Source of the DNA: Setophaga petechia | Taxonomy: Eukaryota; Chordata; Aves; Passeriformes; Parulidae | Length of the DNA: 64,000 nt | NCBI GenBank assembly: GCA_024362935.1 | Contig: JANCRA010000120.1 | Location: 565,501-629,500, forward strand | Reading direction: 5' to 3' | Shown: positions 36,937 to 49,415 of the stretch, piece by piece | Layout of the letters: the number at the start of each line of letters is the position of its first letter | Numbering within the stretch: position 1 is the stretch's first letter | The notes under the pieces: generated by a model | What the model was told of the DNA's origin: nothing | The model's database searches: none | What the model saw: only the letters and a program-made list of their open reading frames with translations | Made by a program: the position numbers and the translations under genes

Positions 36937-38366
36937 TCACATTAATACTTGAAAGGAAGGCATCTTAGACAACTTTCTTTTTCTTGTGTCAAAAGACTCT
37001 GCAGCCCTCTCTGCAACATCTACATCACGATGGAATTTGTTTAGTGAGCAGGAAGGTTTTCTCCTTGCGGGACATAGTGAAAAAGCTTTTTGCTTAGATG
37101 TAGGAGACAAGAAACACTTACTGCAGTGCACTGAACAGCTAACTGCTACACAGCACTAGGACTGTGTTAGCAGCTTGCAAAGTGCTAGAAAACAGTACTT
37201 TCCCACTCTCTTGCCTTTCCCTTCACATTAATACTTGAAAGGAAGGCGTCTTAGACAACTTTCTTTTTCTTGCTGCAAAACACACTGCAGCCCTCTGTGG
37301 AACTTCTAGAACACGATAGGAGATGTTTAGTGAGCAAGAAGGTTTTCTCCTTGCGAGATATAGTGAAAAAGCTATTTACTTAGATGTAGGTGACAAGAAA
37401 CACTTACTGCAGTGCACTGAAAAGCTAACTGCTACACAGGACTGCGATTGTGTTAGCAGCCTGCAAAGTGCTAGAAAACAGTACTTTCCCACTCTCTTGC
37501 CTTTCCCTTCACATTAATACTTGAAAGGAAGGCATCTTAGACAACTTTCTTTTTCTTGTGTCAAAAAACTCTGCAGCCCTCTCTGCAACATCTACAACAC
37601 GATGGAAGTTGTTTAGTGAGCAGGAAGGTTTTCTCCTTGCGAGACATAGTGAAAAAGCTATTTGCTTAGATGTACGTGACAAGAAACACTTACTGCAGTG
37701 CACTGAACAGCTAACTGCTACACAGCACTAGTACTGTGTTAGCAGCTTGCAAAGTGCTAGAAAACAGTACTTTCCCACTCTCTTGCCTTTCCCTTCACAT
37801 TAATACTTGAAAGGAAGGCATCTTAGACAACTTTCTTTTTCTTGTGTCAAAAAACTCTGCAGCCCTCTCTGCAACATCTACAACACGATGGAAGTTGTTT
37901 AGTGAGCAGGAAGGTTTTCTCCTTGCGAGACATAGTGAAAAAGCTATTTGCTTAGATGTAGGTGACAAGAAACACTTACTGCAGTGCACTGAACAGCTAA
38001 CTGCTACACAGCACTAGTACTGTGTTAGCAGCTTGCAAAGTGCTAGAAAACAGTACTTTCCCACTCTCTTGCCTTTCCCTTCACATTAATACTTGAAAGG
38101 AAGGCATCTTAGACAACTTTCTTTTTCTTGTGTCAAAAAACTCTGCAGCCCTCTCTGCAACATCTACAACACGATGGAAGTTGTTTAGTGAGCAGGAAGG
38201 TTTTCTCCTTGCGAGACATAGTGAAAAAGCTATTTGCTTAGATGTAGGTGACAAGAAACACTTACTGCAGTGCACTGAACAGCTAATTGCTACACAGAAC
38301 TGGGATTGTGTTAGCAGCTTGCAAAGTGCTAGAAAACAGTACTTTCCCACTCTCTTGCCTTTCCCT
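36651..38366 (+). repeat. Ordinary monomers between D2 and D3 (6 copies)
   Basis: Six monomers of exactly 286 bp (1,716 bp). It starts with the post-D class at 36651. Monomer 36937 has AAAAGACTCTGCAG and TGTAGGAGACAAG, and monomer 37223 has a distinctive GCTATTTACTTAG tail. Three class B monomers follow at 37509, 37795 and 38081. The first three recur in the same order after D4 (42113) and D5 (46843). Confidence 0.93.
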
Positions 38367-39680
38367 TCGCATTAATACTTGAAAGGAAGGCGTCTTAGAC
38401 AACTTTCTTTTTCTTGCTGGAAAACATTCTGCAGCCCTCTGTGCAACCTGTACAGCACGATGGAAGTTGTTTAATGAGCAGGAACATTTTCTCCTAGTGA
38501 GAGATAGTGAAAAAGCTTTTTGCTTAGATGTAGGTTACCACAGGCAGTTACTGCAGTGCACTGCAAAGCTAATAGATGCACAACACTGGGATTGTGTGCC
38601 CAGCTTGCAAAGTGATAGGAAACAGTACCTTTCCACTCTTCCTGCTTTTTCCATGCACATTACTATTCGAATGGAAAGAATTTTAGACAACTTTCTTTGG
38701 CTTCTTGCAAAACACTCTGCACACCTGCCTGCAATCTCTAGAAGTCGATGGGAGATATTTTCTGAACTGGCTCAGTTTCTCTTTGCAAGACATGGGGAAA
38801 AAGCAATTTGCTTAGATATAGGTGAAAAGAGGCACCTACTACAGTGCACTGCAAGCTAATTGCTGCACAACACGCAGATTGTGTAAGCAGGTTGCAAACT
38901 GATAGAAAACAGTACCTCTCCCTTCTCCTGCCTTTTCTATTCACATTTCTATTTGAATGCAAGGCGTTTTAGACAACTTTCTTTTGCTTCTTGCAAAACA
39001 CTCTGCACACCTGCCTGCAATCTCTAGAACTCGATGGGAGATGTTTTCTGAACTGGCTCAGTTTCTCCTTGCGAGACATGGGGAAAAAGCAATTTGCTTA
39101 GATGCAGGTGAAAAGAGGCACCTACTACAGTGCACTGAAAAACTAATTGCTGCACAACTCTGGGATTGTGTAAGCAGCTTACAAACAGATAGAAAACAGC
39201 ACCTTTCCACTCTCCTGCCTTTTCCATTCGCATTACTATTCGAATGGCAGCAGTTTTGGACAACTTTCTTTTGCTTCTTGCAAAACACTCTGCACACCTC
39301 CGTGCAACTTCTAGAAAAAATGAGAGTTGTTTTCTGAACTGGTACAGTTTCTCCTGAAGAGATATAATGCAAACGCTATTGGCTTAGATGTAGTAACAAT
39401 AGGCAATTATTACAGTGCACTGCAAAGTCAATCGTAGTAGAACACTGGGATTGTGTGTCCAGCTTGCAAACTGGTAGAAAACAGTACCTATCCGCTCTCC
39501 TGCATTTTCCCTTTCCAGGAACATTCGAATTGATGGCTTTTTTGGACAAGTTACTTTTTCTTGTTGCAAAACACGCTGCAGAGCTGCCTGCAACCCCTAG
39601 AGCACGATGGGAGGTTTTTTGTGAACAGACACAGTTTCTCCTGGCGAGACATAATGAAAAAGCTTTTTGCTAAGGTGTAG

Positions 39681-39882
39681 CCGGCAGGAGACGCTAAAGA
39701 CCAGGAGACGGAGCACTGTGCCTTTAAGCGCCGCTTCCGGGTGTCTCTCGGCCGTAGCTGTTCTCCGGAGCACGCCGCGATCGGCGTAACGACACCAGAT
39801 TCTTCGCGCCAAGAAGCGTCTTCTCCTTCTCCGGGAAAAAGAGACTGCGGCAGCTTCTGAACGGCGAACTACGAAGCGGCAC
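39681..39882. promoter_or_regulatory. CpG-dense promoter-like block of D3
   Basis: Consensus form of the block. ETS-like site at 39734-39742, E2F-like site at 39803-39812. Roughly 60% G+C by eye, inside a ~42% G+C satellite. Confidence 0.6.
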
Positions 39883-39890
39883 AAAACTGG

Positions 39891-39902
39891 GATTGGGTAA
39901 GC
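39891..39902 (+). promoter_or_regulatory. Splice-donor-like site after the CpG block (D3 shown)
   Basis: GATTGG|GTAAGC lies about 15 bp past the CpG block, with GTAAGC at 39897-39902. Equivalent sites start at 31295, 36594, 42056, 46786, 56371, 59388 and 63549. Ordinary monomers have GTTAGC or similar at this place, a much weaker donor. GTAAGC also occurs in sub-units b and c of D. The same bases contain GATTGG, a reverse CCAAT motif, so an alternative reading is a CCAAT box for minus-strand transcription. Confidence 0.4.
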
Positions 39903-39953
39903 AGCTTTCAAAGTGATAGAAAACAGTACTTTCCCACTCTCTTGCCTTTCCCT

Positions 39954-40525
39954 TCACATTAATACTTGAAAGGAAGGCGTCTTAGACAACTTTCTTTTAC
40001 TTTTTGCAAAACACACTGCAGTCCTCTGTGCAACTTCTAGAGCACGATAGGAGATGTTTAGTGAGCAGGAAGGTTTTCTCCTTGCGAGACAGAGTGAAAA
40101 AGCTATTTGCTTAGATGTAGGTGACAAGAAACACTTACTGCAGTGCACTGAACAGCTAACTGCTACACAGCACTAGTACTGTGTTAGCAGCTTGCAAAGT
40201 GCTAGAAAACAGTACTTTCCCACTCTCTTGCCTTTCCCTTCACATTAATACTTGAAAGGAAGGCATCTTAGACAACTTTCTTTTTCTTGTGTCAAAAAAC
40301 TCTGCAGCCCTCTCTGCAACATCTACAACACGATGGAAGTTGTTTAGTGAGCAGGAAGGTTTTCTCCTTGCGAGACATAGTGAAAAAGCTATTTGCTTAG
40401 ATGTAGGTGACAAGAAACACTTACTGCAGTGCACTGAACAGCTAATTGCTACACAGAACTGGGATTGTGTTAGCAGCTTGCAAAGTGCTAGAAAACAGTA
40501 CTTTCCCACTCTCTTGCCTTTCCCT
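39954..40525 (+). repeat. Ordinary monomers between D3 and D4 (2 copies)
   Basis: Only two monomers separate D3 from D4. Monomer 39954 begins as the post-D class but from about 40145 switches to the GAACAGCTAACTGC...CTAGTACTG tail typical of the class B monomer at 37795, so it is a chimera. Monomer 40240 is class B and matches 38081. Together with the flanking D copies this forms a 2,159 bp tandem duplication. Confidence 0.92.
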
Positions 40526-42112
40526 TCGCATTAATACTTGAAAGGAAGGCGTCTTAGACAACTTTCTTTTTCTTGCTGGAAAACATTCTGCAGCCCTCTG
40601 TGCAACCTGTACAGCACGATGGAAGTTGTTTAATGAGCAGGAACATTTTCTCCTAGTGAGAGATAGTGAAAAAGCTTTTTGCTTAGATGTAGGTTACCAC
40701 AGGCAGTTACTGCAGTGCACTGCAAAGCTAATAGATGCACAACACTGGGATTGTGTGCCCAGCTTGCAAAGTGATAGGAAACAGTACCTTTCCACTCTTC
40801 CTGCTTTTTCCATGCACATTACTATTCGAATGGAAAGAATTTTAGACAACTTTCTTTGGCTTCTTGCAAAACACTCTGCACACCTGCCTGCAATCTCTAG
40901 AAGTCGATGGGAGATATTTTCTGAACTGGCTCAGTTTCTCTTTGCAAGACATGGGGAAAAAGCAATTTGCTTAGATATAGGTGAAAAGAGGCACCTACTA
41001 CAGTGCACTGCAAGCTAATTGCTGCACAACACGCAGATTGTGTAAGCAGGTTGCAAACTGATAGAAAACAGTACCTCTCCCTTCTCCTGCCTTTTCTATT
41101 CACATTTCTATTTGAATGCAAGGCGTTTTAGACAACTTTCTTTTGCTTCTTGCAAAACACTCTGCACACCTGCCTGCAATCTCTAGAACTCGATGGGAGA
41201 TGTTTTCTGAACTGGCTCAGTTTCTCCTTGCGAGACATGGGGAAAAAGCAATTTGCTTAGATGCAGGTGAAAAGAGGCACCTACTACAGTGCACTGAAAA
41301 ACTAATTGCTGCACAACTCTGGGATTGTGTAAGCAGCTTACAAACAGATAGAAAACAGCACCTTTCCACTCTCCTGCCTTTTCCATTCGCATTACTATTC
41401 GAATGGCAGCAGTTTTGGACAACTTTCTTTTGCTTCTTGCAAAACACTCTGCACACCTCCGTGCAACTTCTAGAAAAAATGAGAGTTGTTTTCTGAACTG
41501 GTACAGTTTCTCCTGAAGAGATATAATGCAAACGCTATTGGCTTAGATGTAGTAACAATAGGCAATTATTACAGTGCACTGCAAAGTCAATCGTAGTAGA
41601 ACACTGGGATTGTGTGTCCAGCTTGCAAACTGGTAGAAAACAGTACCTATCCGCTCTCCTGCATTTTCCCTTTCCAGGAACATTCGAATTGATGGCTTTT
41701 TTGGACAAGTTACTTTTTCTTGTTGCAAAACACGCTGCAGAGCTGCCTGCAACCCCTAGAGCACGATGGGAGGTTTTTTGTGAACAGACACAGTTTCTCC
41801 TGGCGAGACATAATGAAAAAGCTTTTTGCTAAGGTGTAGCCGGCAGGAGACGCTAAAGACCAGGAGACGGAGCACTGTGCCTTTAAGCGCCGCTTCCGGG
41901 TGTCTCTCGGCCGTAGCTGTTCTCCGGAGCACGCCGCGATCGGCGTAACGACACCAGATTCTTCGCGCCAAGAAGCGTCTTCTCCTTCTCCGGGAAAAAG
42001 AGACTGCGGCAGCTTCTGAACGGCGAACTACGAAGCGGCACAAAACTGGGATTGGGTAAGCAGCTTTCAAAGTGATAGAAAACAGTACTTTCCCACTCTC
42101 TTGCCTTTCCCT
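40526..42112 (+). repeat. Composite element D4
   Basis: 1,587 bp, no difference from D3 noticed. It lies exactly 2,159 bp after D3, the closest pair in the window. Confidence 0.95.
41840..42041. promoter_or_regulatory. CpG-dense promoter-like block of D4
   Basis: Consensus form. ETS-like site at 41893-41901, E2F-like site at 41962-41971. All CpGs of the consensus are retained. Confidence 0.6.
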
Positions 42113-43826
42113 TCACATTAATACTTGAAAGGAAGGCGTCTTAGACAACTTTCTTTTACTTTTTGCAAAACACACTGCAGTCCTCTGTGCAACTTCTAGA
42201 GCACGATAGGAGATGTTTAGTGAGCAGGAAGGTTTTCTCCTTGCGAGACAGAGTGAAAAAGCTATTTGCTTAGATGTAGGTGACAAGAAACACTTACTGC
42301 AGTGCACTGAAAAGCTAACTGCTACACAGCACTGCGATTGTGTTAGCAGCCTGCAAAGTGCTAGAAAACAGTACTTTCCCACTCTCTTGCCTTTCCCTTC
42401 ACATTAATACTTGAAAGGAAGGCATCTTAGACAACTTTCTTTTTCTTGTGTCAAAAGACTCTGCAGCCCTCTCTGCAACATCTACATCACGATGGAATTT
42501 GTTTAGTGAGCAGGAAGGTTTTCTCCTTGCGGGACATAGTGAAAAAGCTTTTTGCTTAGATGTAGGAGACAAGAAACACTTACTGCAGTGCACTGAACAG
42601 CTAACTGCTACACAGTACTAGGACTGTGTTAGCAGCTTGCAAAGTGCTAGAAAACAGTACTTTCCCACTCTCTTGCCTTTCCCTTCACATTAATACTTGA
42701 AAGGAAGGCGTCTTAGACAACTTTCTTTTTCTTGCTGCAAAACACACTGCAGCCCTCTGTGGAACTTCTAGAACACGATAGGAGATGTTTAGTGAGCAAG
42801 AAGGTTTTCTCCTTGCGAGATATAGTGAAAAAGCTATTTACTTAGATGTAGGTGACAAGAAACACTTACTGCAGTGCACTGAAAAGCTAACTGCTACACA
42901 GGACTGCGATTGTGTTAGCAGCCTGCAAAGTGCTAGAAAACAGTACTTTCCCACTCTCTTGCCTTTCCCTTCACATTAATACTTGAAAGGAAGGCATCTT
43001 AGACAACTTTCTTTTTCTTGTGTCAAAAAACTCTGCAGCCCTCTCTGCATTATCTACAACACGATGGAAGTTGTTTAGTGAGCAGGAAGGTTTTCTCCTT
43101 GCGGGACATAGTGAAAAAGCTATTTGCTTAGATGTAGGTGACAAGAAACACTTACTGCCGTGCACTGAACAGCTAATTGCTACACAGAACTGGGATTGTG
43201 TTAGCAGCTTGCAAAGTGCTAGAAAACAGTACTTTCCTACTCTCTTGCCTTTCCCTTCACATTAATACTTGAAAGGAAGGCATCTTAGACAACTTTCTTT
43301 TTCTTGTGTCAAAAACTCTGCAGCCCTCTCTGCAACATCTACAACACGATGGAAGTTGTTTAGTGAGCAGGAAGGTTTTTTCCTTGCGAGACATAGTGAA
43401 AAAGCTTTTTCCTTAGATGTAGGTAAAAAGAAACACTTACTGCAGTGCACTGAACAGCTAACTGCTACCCAGCACTAGGACTGTGTTAGCAGCTTGCAAA
43501 GTGCTAGAAAACAGTACTTTCCCACTCTCTTGCCTTTCCCTTCACATTAATACTTGAAAGGAAGGCGTCTTAGACAACTTTCTTTTACATTTTGCAAAAC
43601 ACACTGCAGCCCTCTGTGCAACTTCTACAACACGATGGAAGTTGTTTAGTGAGCAGCAACGTTTTCCCCTTGCGAGCAAAGTGAAAAAGCTATTTGCTCA
43701 GATGTAGGTATCAAGAAACACTTACTGCCGTGCACTGACAAGCTAATTGCTACACAGCACTGCGATTGTGTTAGCAGCTTGCAAAGTGCTAGAAAACAGT
43801 ACTTTCCCACTCTCTTGCCTTTCCCT
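42113..43826 (+). repeat. Six-monomer block repeated after D4 and D5, copy 1
   Basis: Six monomers in the same order as 46843-48557, at an offset of 4,730-4,731 bp; with D4/D5 included the matching block is longer. In this copy two more monomers (43827 and 44112) follow before 44398, and they are missing from the second copy. Confidence 0.85.
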
Positions 43827-45255
43827 ACACATTAATACTTGAAAGGAAGGCGTCTTAGACAACTTTTTTTTTCTTGTTACAGAACACACTGCAGCCCTCT
43901 GTGCAACTTCTGGAACACGATAGGAGATGTTTAGTGAGCAGGAAGGTTTTCTCCTTGCGAGACAGAGTGAAAAAGCTATTTGCTTAGATGTAGGTGACAA
44001 GAAACACTTACTGCAGTGCAGTGACAAGTTAATTGGTACACAGCACTGGGATTGTGTTAGCAGCTCTCAAAGTGATAGAAAACAGTACTTTCCCACTCTC
44101 TTGCCTTTCCCTTCACATTAATACTTGAAAGGAAGGCATCTTAGAAACTTTCTTTTTCTTGTGTCAAAAGACTCTGCAGCCCTCTCTGCAACATCTACAT
44201 CACGATGGAATTTGTTTAGTGAGCAGGAAGGTTTTCTCCTTGCGGGACATAGTGAAAAAGCTTTTTGCTTAGATGTAGGTGACAAGAAACACTTACTGCA
44301 GTGCACTGAACAGCTAACTGCTACACAGCACTAGGACTGTGTTAGCAGCTTGCAAAGTGCTAGAAAACAGTACTTTCCCACTCTCTTGCCTTTCCCTTCA
44401 CATTAATACTTGAAAGGAAGGCGTCTTAGACAACTTTCTTTTTCTTGTTACAGAACACACTGCAGCCTTCTGTGCAACTTCTAGAACACGATAGGAGATG
44501 TTTAGTGAGCAGGAAGGTTTTCTCCTTGCGAGACATAGTGAAAAAGCTATTTGCTTAGATGTCGGTGACAAGAAACACTTACTGCAGTGGACTGAAAAGC
44601 TTACTGCTACACAACACTGCGATTGTGTTAGCAGCCTGCAAAGTGCTAGAAAACAGTACTTTCCCACTCTCTTGCCTTTCCCTTCACATTAATACTTGAA
44701 AGGAAGGCATTTTAGACAACTTTCTTTTTCTTGTGTCAAAAAACTCTGCAGCCCTCTGTGCAACATCTACAACACGATGGAAGTTGCTAAGTGAGCAGGA
44801 AGGTTTTCTCCTTGCGAGACATAGTGAAAAAGCTATTTGCTTAGATGTAGGTGACAAGAAACACTTACTGCAGTGCACTGAAAAGCTAACTGCTACACAG
44901 CACTGCGATTGTGTTAGCAGCCTGCAAAGTGCTAGAAAACAGTACTTTCCCACTCTCTTGCCTTTCCCTTCACATTAATACTTGAAAGGAAGGCATCTTA
45001 GACAACTTTCTTTTTCTTGTGTCAAAAAACTCTGCAGCCCTCTCTGCAACATCTACAACACGATGAAAGTTGTTTAGTGAGCAGGAAGGTTTTCTCCTTG
45101 CGGGACATAGTGAAAAAGCTATTTTCTCAGATGTAGGTATCAAGAAACACTTACTGCAGTGCACTGAACAGCTAATTGCTATACAGAACTGGGATTGTGG
45201 TAGCAGCCTGCAAAGTGCTAGAAAACAGTACTTTCCCACTCTCTTGCCTTTCCCT
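42113..45255 (+). repeat. Ordinary monomers between D4 and D5 (11 copies)
   Basis: Eleven monomers span 3,143 bp. Order: post-D class (42113), AAAAGACTC variant (42399), GCTATTTACTTAG variant (42685), class B with CTGCATTATC (42971), TTTTTCCTTGCGAG variant (43257), GCGAGCAAAGTG class A variant (43542), class C with CTTCTGGAACACG (43827), an AAAAGACTC variant (44112), class C with CAGTGGACTG (44398), and two class B-like monomers (44684, 44970). Much of this order recurs after D5, with a two-monomer deletion there. Confidence 0.9.
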
Positions 45256-46842
45256 TCGCATTAATACTTGAAAGGAAGGCGTCTTAGACAACTTTCTTTT
45301 TCTTGCTGGAAAACATTCTGCAGCCCTCTGTGCAACCTGTACAGCACGATGGAAGTTGTTTAATGAGCAGGAACATTTTCTCCTAGTGAGAGATAGTGAA
45401 AAAGCTTTTTGCTTAGATGTAGGTTACCACAGGCAGTTACTGCAGTGCACTGCAAAGCTAATAGATGCACAACACTGGGATTGTGTGCCCAGCTTGCAAA
45501 GTGATAGGAAACAGTACCTTTCCACTCTTCCTGCTTTTTCCATGCACATTACTATTCGAATGGAAAGAATTTTAGACAACTTTCTTTGGCTTCTTGCAAA
45601 ACACTCTGCACACCTGCCTGCAATCTCTAGAAGTCGATGGGAGATATTTTCTGAACTGGCTCAGTTTCTCTTTGCAAGACATGGGGAAAAAGCAATTTGC
45701 TTAGATATAGGTGAAAAGAGGCACCTACTACAGTGCACTGCAAGCTAATTGCTGCACAACACGCAGATTGTGTAAGCAGGTTGCAAACTGATAGAAAACA
45801 GTACCTCTCCCTTCTCCTGCCTTTTCTATTCACATTTCTATTTGAATGCAAGGCGTTTTAGACAACTTTCTTTTGCTTCTTGCAAAACACTCTGCACACC
45901 TGCCTGCAATCTCTAGAACTCGATGGGAGATGTTTTCTGAACTGGCTCAGTTTCTCCTTGCGAGACATGGGGAAAAAGCAATTTGCTTAGATGCAGGTGA
46001 AAAGAGGCACCTACTACAGTGCACTGAAAAACTAATTGCTGCACAACTCTGGGATTGTGTAAGCAGCTTACAAACAGATAGAAAACAGCACCTTTCCACT
46101 CTCCTGCCTTTTCCATTCGCATTACTATTCGAATGGCAGCAGTTTTGGACAACTTTCTTTTGCTTCTTGCAAAACACTCTGCACACCTCCGTGCAACTTC
46201 TAGAAAAAATGAGAGTTGTTTTCTGAACTGGTACAGTTTCTCCTGAAGAGATATAATGCAAACGCTATTGGCTTAGATGTAGTAACAATAGGCAATTATT
46301 ACAGTGCACTGCAAAGTCAATCGTAGTAGAACACTGGGATTGTGTGTCCAGCTTGCAAACTGGTAGAAAACAGTACCTATCCGCTCTCCTGCATTTTCCC
46401 TTTCCAGGAACATTCGAATTGATGGCTTTTTTGGACAAGTTACTTTTTCTTGTTGCAAAACACGCTGCAGAGCTGCCTGCAACCCCTAGAGCACGATGGG
46501 AGGTTTTTTGTGAACAGACACAGTTTCTCCTGGCGAGACATAATGAAAAAGCTTTTTGCTAAGGTGTAGCCGGCAGGAGACGCTAAAGACCAGGAGACGG
46601 AGCACTGTGCCTTTAAGCGCCGCTTCCGGGTGTCTCTCGGCCGTAGCTGTTCTCCGGAGCACGCCGCGATCGGCGTAACGACACCAGATTCTTCGCGCCA
46701 AGAAGCGTCTTCTCCTTCTCCGGGAAAAAGAGACTGCGGCAGCTTCTGAACGGCGAACTACGAAGCGGCACAAAACTGGGATTGGGTAAGCAGCTTTCAA
46801 AGTGATAGAAAACAGTACTTTCCCACTCTCTTGCCTTTCCCT
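45256..46842 (+). repeat. Composite element D5
   Basis: 1,587 bp, no difference from D3/D4 noticed. The monomer before it (44970) is not the usual pre-D class B unit; it has ATTTTCTCAGATGTAGGTATC and GATTGTGGTAGC. Yet the junction CCCTTCGCATT is retained, so the left flank was exchanged next to the element. Confidence 0.95.
46570..46771. promoter_or_regulatory. CpG-dense promoter-like block of D5
   Basis: Consensus form. ETS-like site at 46623-46631, E2F-like site at 46692-46701. This block faces the longest D-free stretch (28 monomers) downstream. Confidence 0.6.
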
Positions 46843-48557
46843 TCACATTAATACTTGAAAGGAAGGCGTCTTAGACAACTTTCTTTTACTTTTTGCAAAA
46901 CACACTGCAGTCCTCTGTGCAACTTCTAGAGCACGATAGGAGATGTTTAGTGAGCAGGAAGGTTTTCTCCTTGCGAGACAGAGTGAAAAAGCTATTTGCT
47001 TAGATGTAGGTGACAAGAAACACTTACTGCAGTGCACTGAAAAGCTAACTGCTACACAGCACTGCGATTGTGTTAGCAGCCTGCAAAGTGCTAGAAAACA
47101 GTACTTTCCCACTCTCTTGCCTTTCCCTTCACATTAATACTTGAAAGGAAGGCATCTTAGACAACTTTCTTTTTCTTGTGTCAAAAGACTCTGCAGCCCT
47201 CTCTGCAACATCTACATCACGATGGAATTTGTTTAGTGAGCAGGAAGGTTTTCTCCTTGCGGGACATAGTGAAAAAGCTTTTTGCTTAGATGTAGGAGAC
47301 AAGAAACGCTTACTGCAGTGCACTGAACAGCTAACTGCTACACAGCACTAGGACTGTGTTAGCAGCTTGCAAAGTGCTAGAAAACAGTACTTTCCCACTC
47401 TCTTGCCTTTCCCTTCACATTAATACTTGAAAGGAAGGCGTCTTAGACAACTTTCTTTTTCTTGCTGCAAAACACACTGCAGCCCTCTGTGGAACTTCTA
47501 GAACACGATAGGAGATGTTTAGTGAGCAAGAAGGTTTTCTCCTTGCGAGATATAGTGAAAAAGCTATTTACTTAGATGTAGGTGACAAGAAACACTTACT
47601 GCAGTGCACTGAAAAGCTAACTGCTACACAGGACTGCGATTGTGTTAGCAGCCTGCAAAGTGCTAGAAAACAGTACTTTCCCACTCTCTTGCCTTTCCCT
47701 TCACATTAATACTTGAAAGGAAGGCATCTTAGACAACTTTCTTTTTCTTGTGTCAAAAAACTCTGCAGCCCTCTCTGCATTATCTACAACACGATGGAAG
47801 TTGTTTAGTGAGCAGGAAGGTTTTCTCCTTGCGGGACATAGTGAAAAAGCTATTTGCTTAGATGTAGGTGACAAGAAACACTTACTGCCGTGCACTGAAC
47901 AGCTAATTGCTACACAGAACTGGGATTGTGTTAGCAGCTTGCAAAGTGCTAGAAAACAGTACTTTCCTACTCTCTTGCCTTTCCCTTCACATTAATACTT
48001 GAAAGGAAGGCATCTTAGACAACTTTCTTTTTCTTGTGTCAAAAAACTCTGCAGCCCTCTCTGCAACATCTACAACACGATGGAAGTTGTTTAGTGAGCA
48101 GGAAGGTTTTTTCCTTGCGAGACATAGTGAAAAAGCTTTTTCCTTAGATGTAGGTAAAAAGAAACACTTACTGCAGTGCACTGAACAGCTAACTGCTACC
48201 CAGCACTAGGACTGTGTTAGCAGCTTGCAAAGTGCTAGAAAACAGTACTTTCCCACTCTCTTGCCTTTCCCTTCACATTAATACTTGAAAGGAAGGCGTC
48301 TTAGACAACTTTCTTTTACATTTTGCAAAACACACTGCAGCCCTCTGTGCAACTTCTACAACACGATGGAAGTTGTTTAGTGAGCAGCAACGTTTTCCCC
48401 TTGCGAGCAAAGTGAAAAAGCTATTTGCTCAGATGTAGGTATCAAGAAACACTTACTGCCGTGCACTGACAAGCTAATTGCTACACAGCACTGCGATTGT
48501 GTTAGCAGCTTGCAAAGTGCTAGAAAACAGTACTTTCCCACTCTCTTGCCTTTCCCT
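46843..48557 (+). repeat. Six-monomer block repeated after D4 and D5, copy 2
   Basis: Matches 42113-43826. The next monomer (48558) corresponds to 44398 rather than 43827, so about 571 bp (two monomers) present in the first copy is absent here. The offset falls from 4,730 to 4,160. Confidence 0.85.
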
Positions 48558-49415
48558 TCACATTAATACTTGAAAGGAAGGCGTCTTAGACAACTTTCTT
48601 TTTCTTGTTACAGAACACACTGCAGCCTTCTGTGCAACTTCTAGAACACGATAGGAGATGTTTAGTGAGCAGGAAGGTTTTCTCCTTGCGAGACATAGTG
48701 AAAAAGCTATTTGCTTAGATGTCGGTGACAAGAAACACTTACTGCAGTGGACTGAAAAGCTTACTGCTACACAACACTGCGATTGTGTTAGCAGCCTGCA
48801 AAGTGCTAGAAAACAGTACTTTCCCACTCTCTTGCCTTTCCCTTCACATTAATACTTGAAAGGAAGGCATTTTAGACAACTTTCTTTTTCTTGTGTCAAA
48901 AAACTCTGCAGCCCTCTGTGCAACATCTACAACACGATGGAAGTTGCTAAGTGAGCAGGAAGGTTTTCTCCTTGCGAGACATAGTGAAAAAGCTATTTGC
49001 TTAGATGTAGGTGACAAGAAACACTTACTGCAGTGCACTGAAAAGCTAACTGCTACACAGCACTGCGATTGTGTTAGCAGCTTGCAAAGTGCTAGAAAAC
49101 AGTACTTTCCCACTCTCTTGCCTTTCCCTTCACATTAATACTTGAAAGGAAGGCATCTTAGACAACTTTCTTTTTCTTGTGTCAAAAAACTCTGCAGCCC
49201 TCTCTGCATTATCTACAACACGATGAAAGTTGTTTAGTGAGCAGGAAGGTTTTCTCCTTGCGGGACATAGTGAAAAAGCTATTTGCTCAGATGTAGGTAT
49301 CAAGAAACACTTACTGCAGTGCACTGAACAGCTAATTGCTATACAGAACTGGGATTGTGGTAGCAGCCTGCAAAGTGCTATAAAACAGTACTTTCCCACT
49401 CTCTTGCCTTTCCCT

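Larger units (their letters stand above)
38367..39953 (+). repeat. Composite element D3
   Basis: 1,587 bp. By eye it looks the same as D4 and D5 throughout. With its flanking monomers it forms the first half of a 2,159 bp tandem duplication that also creates D4. Confidence 0.95.
38081..40239 (+). repeat. 2,159 bp tandem duplication, copy 1 (monomer + D3 + monomer)
   Basis: A class B monomer (38081), D3, and the post-D-headed monomer 39954. The same arrangement starts again at 40240. The last monomer of this copy is chimeric, marking the crossover. Confidence 0.9.
40240..42398 (+). repeat. 2,159 bp tandem duplication, copy 2 (monomer + D4 + monomer)
   Basis: Class B monomer 40240, D4, and post-D monomer 42113, the same length as copy 1. 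Here the post-D monomer has its full regular tail (AAAAGCTAACTGC and GCGATTG). Confidence 0.9.
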
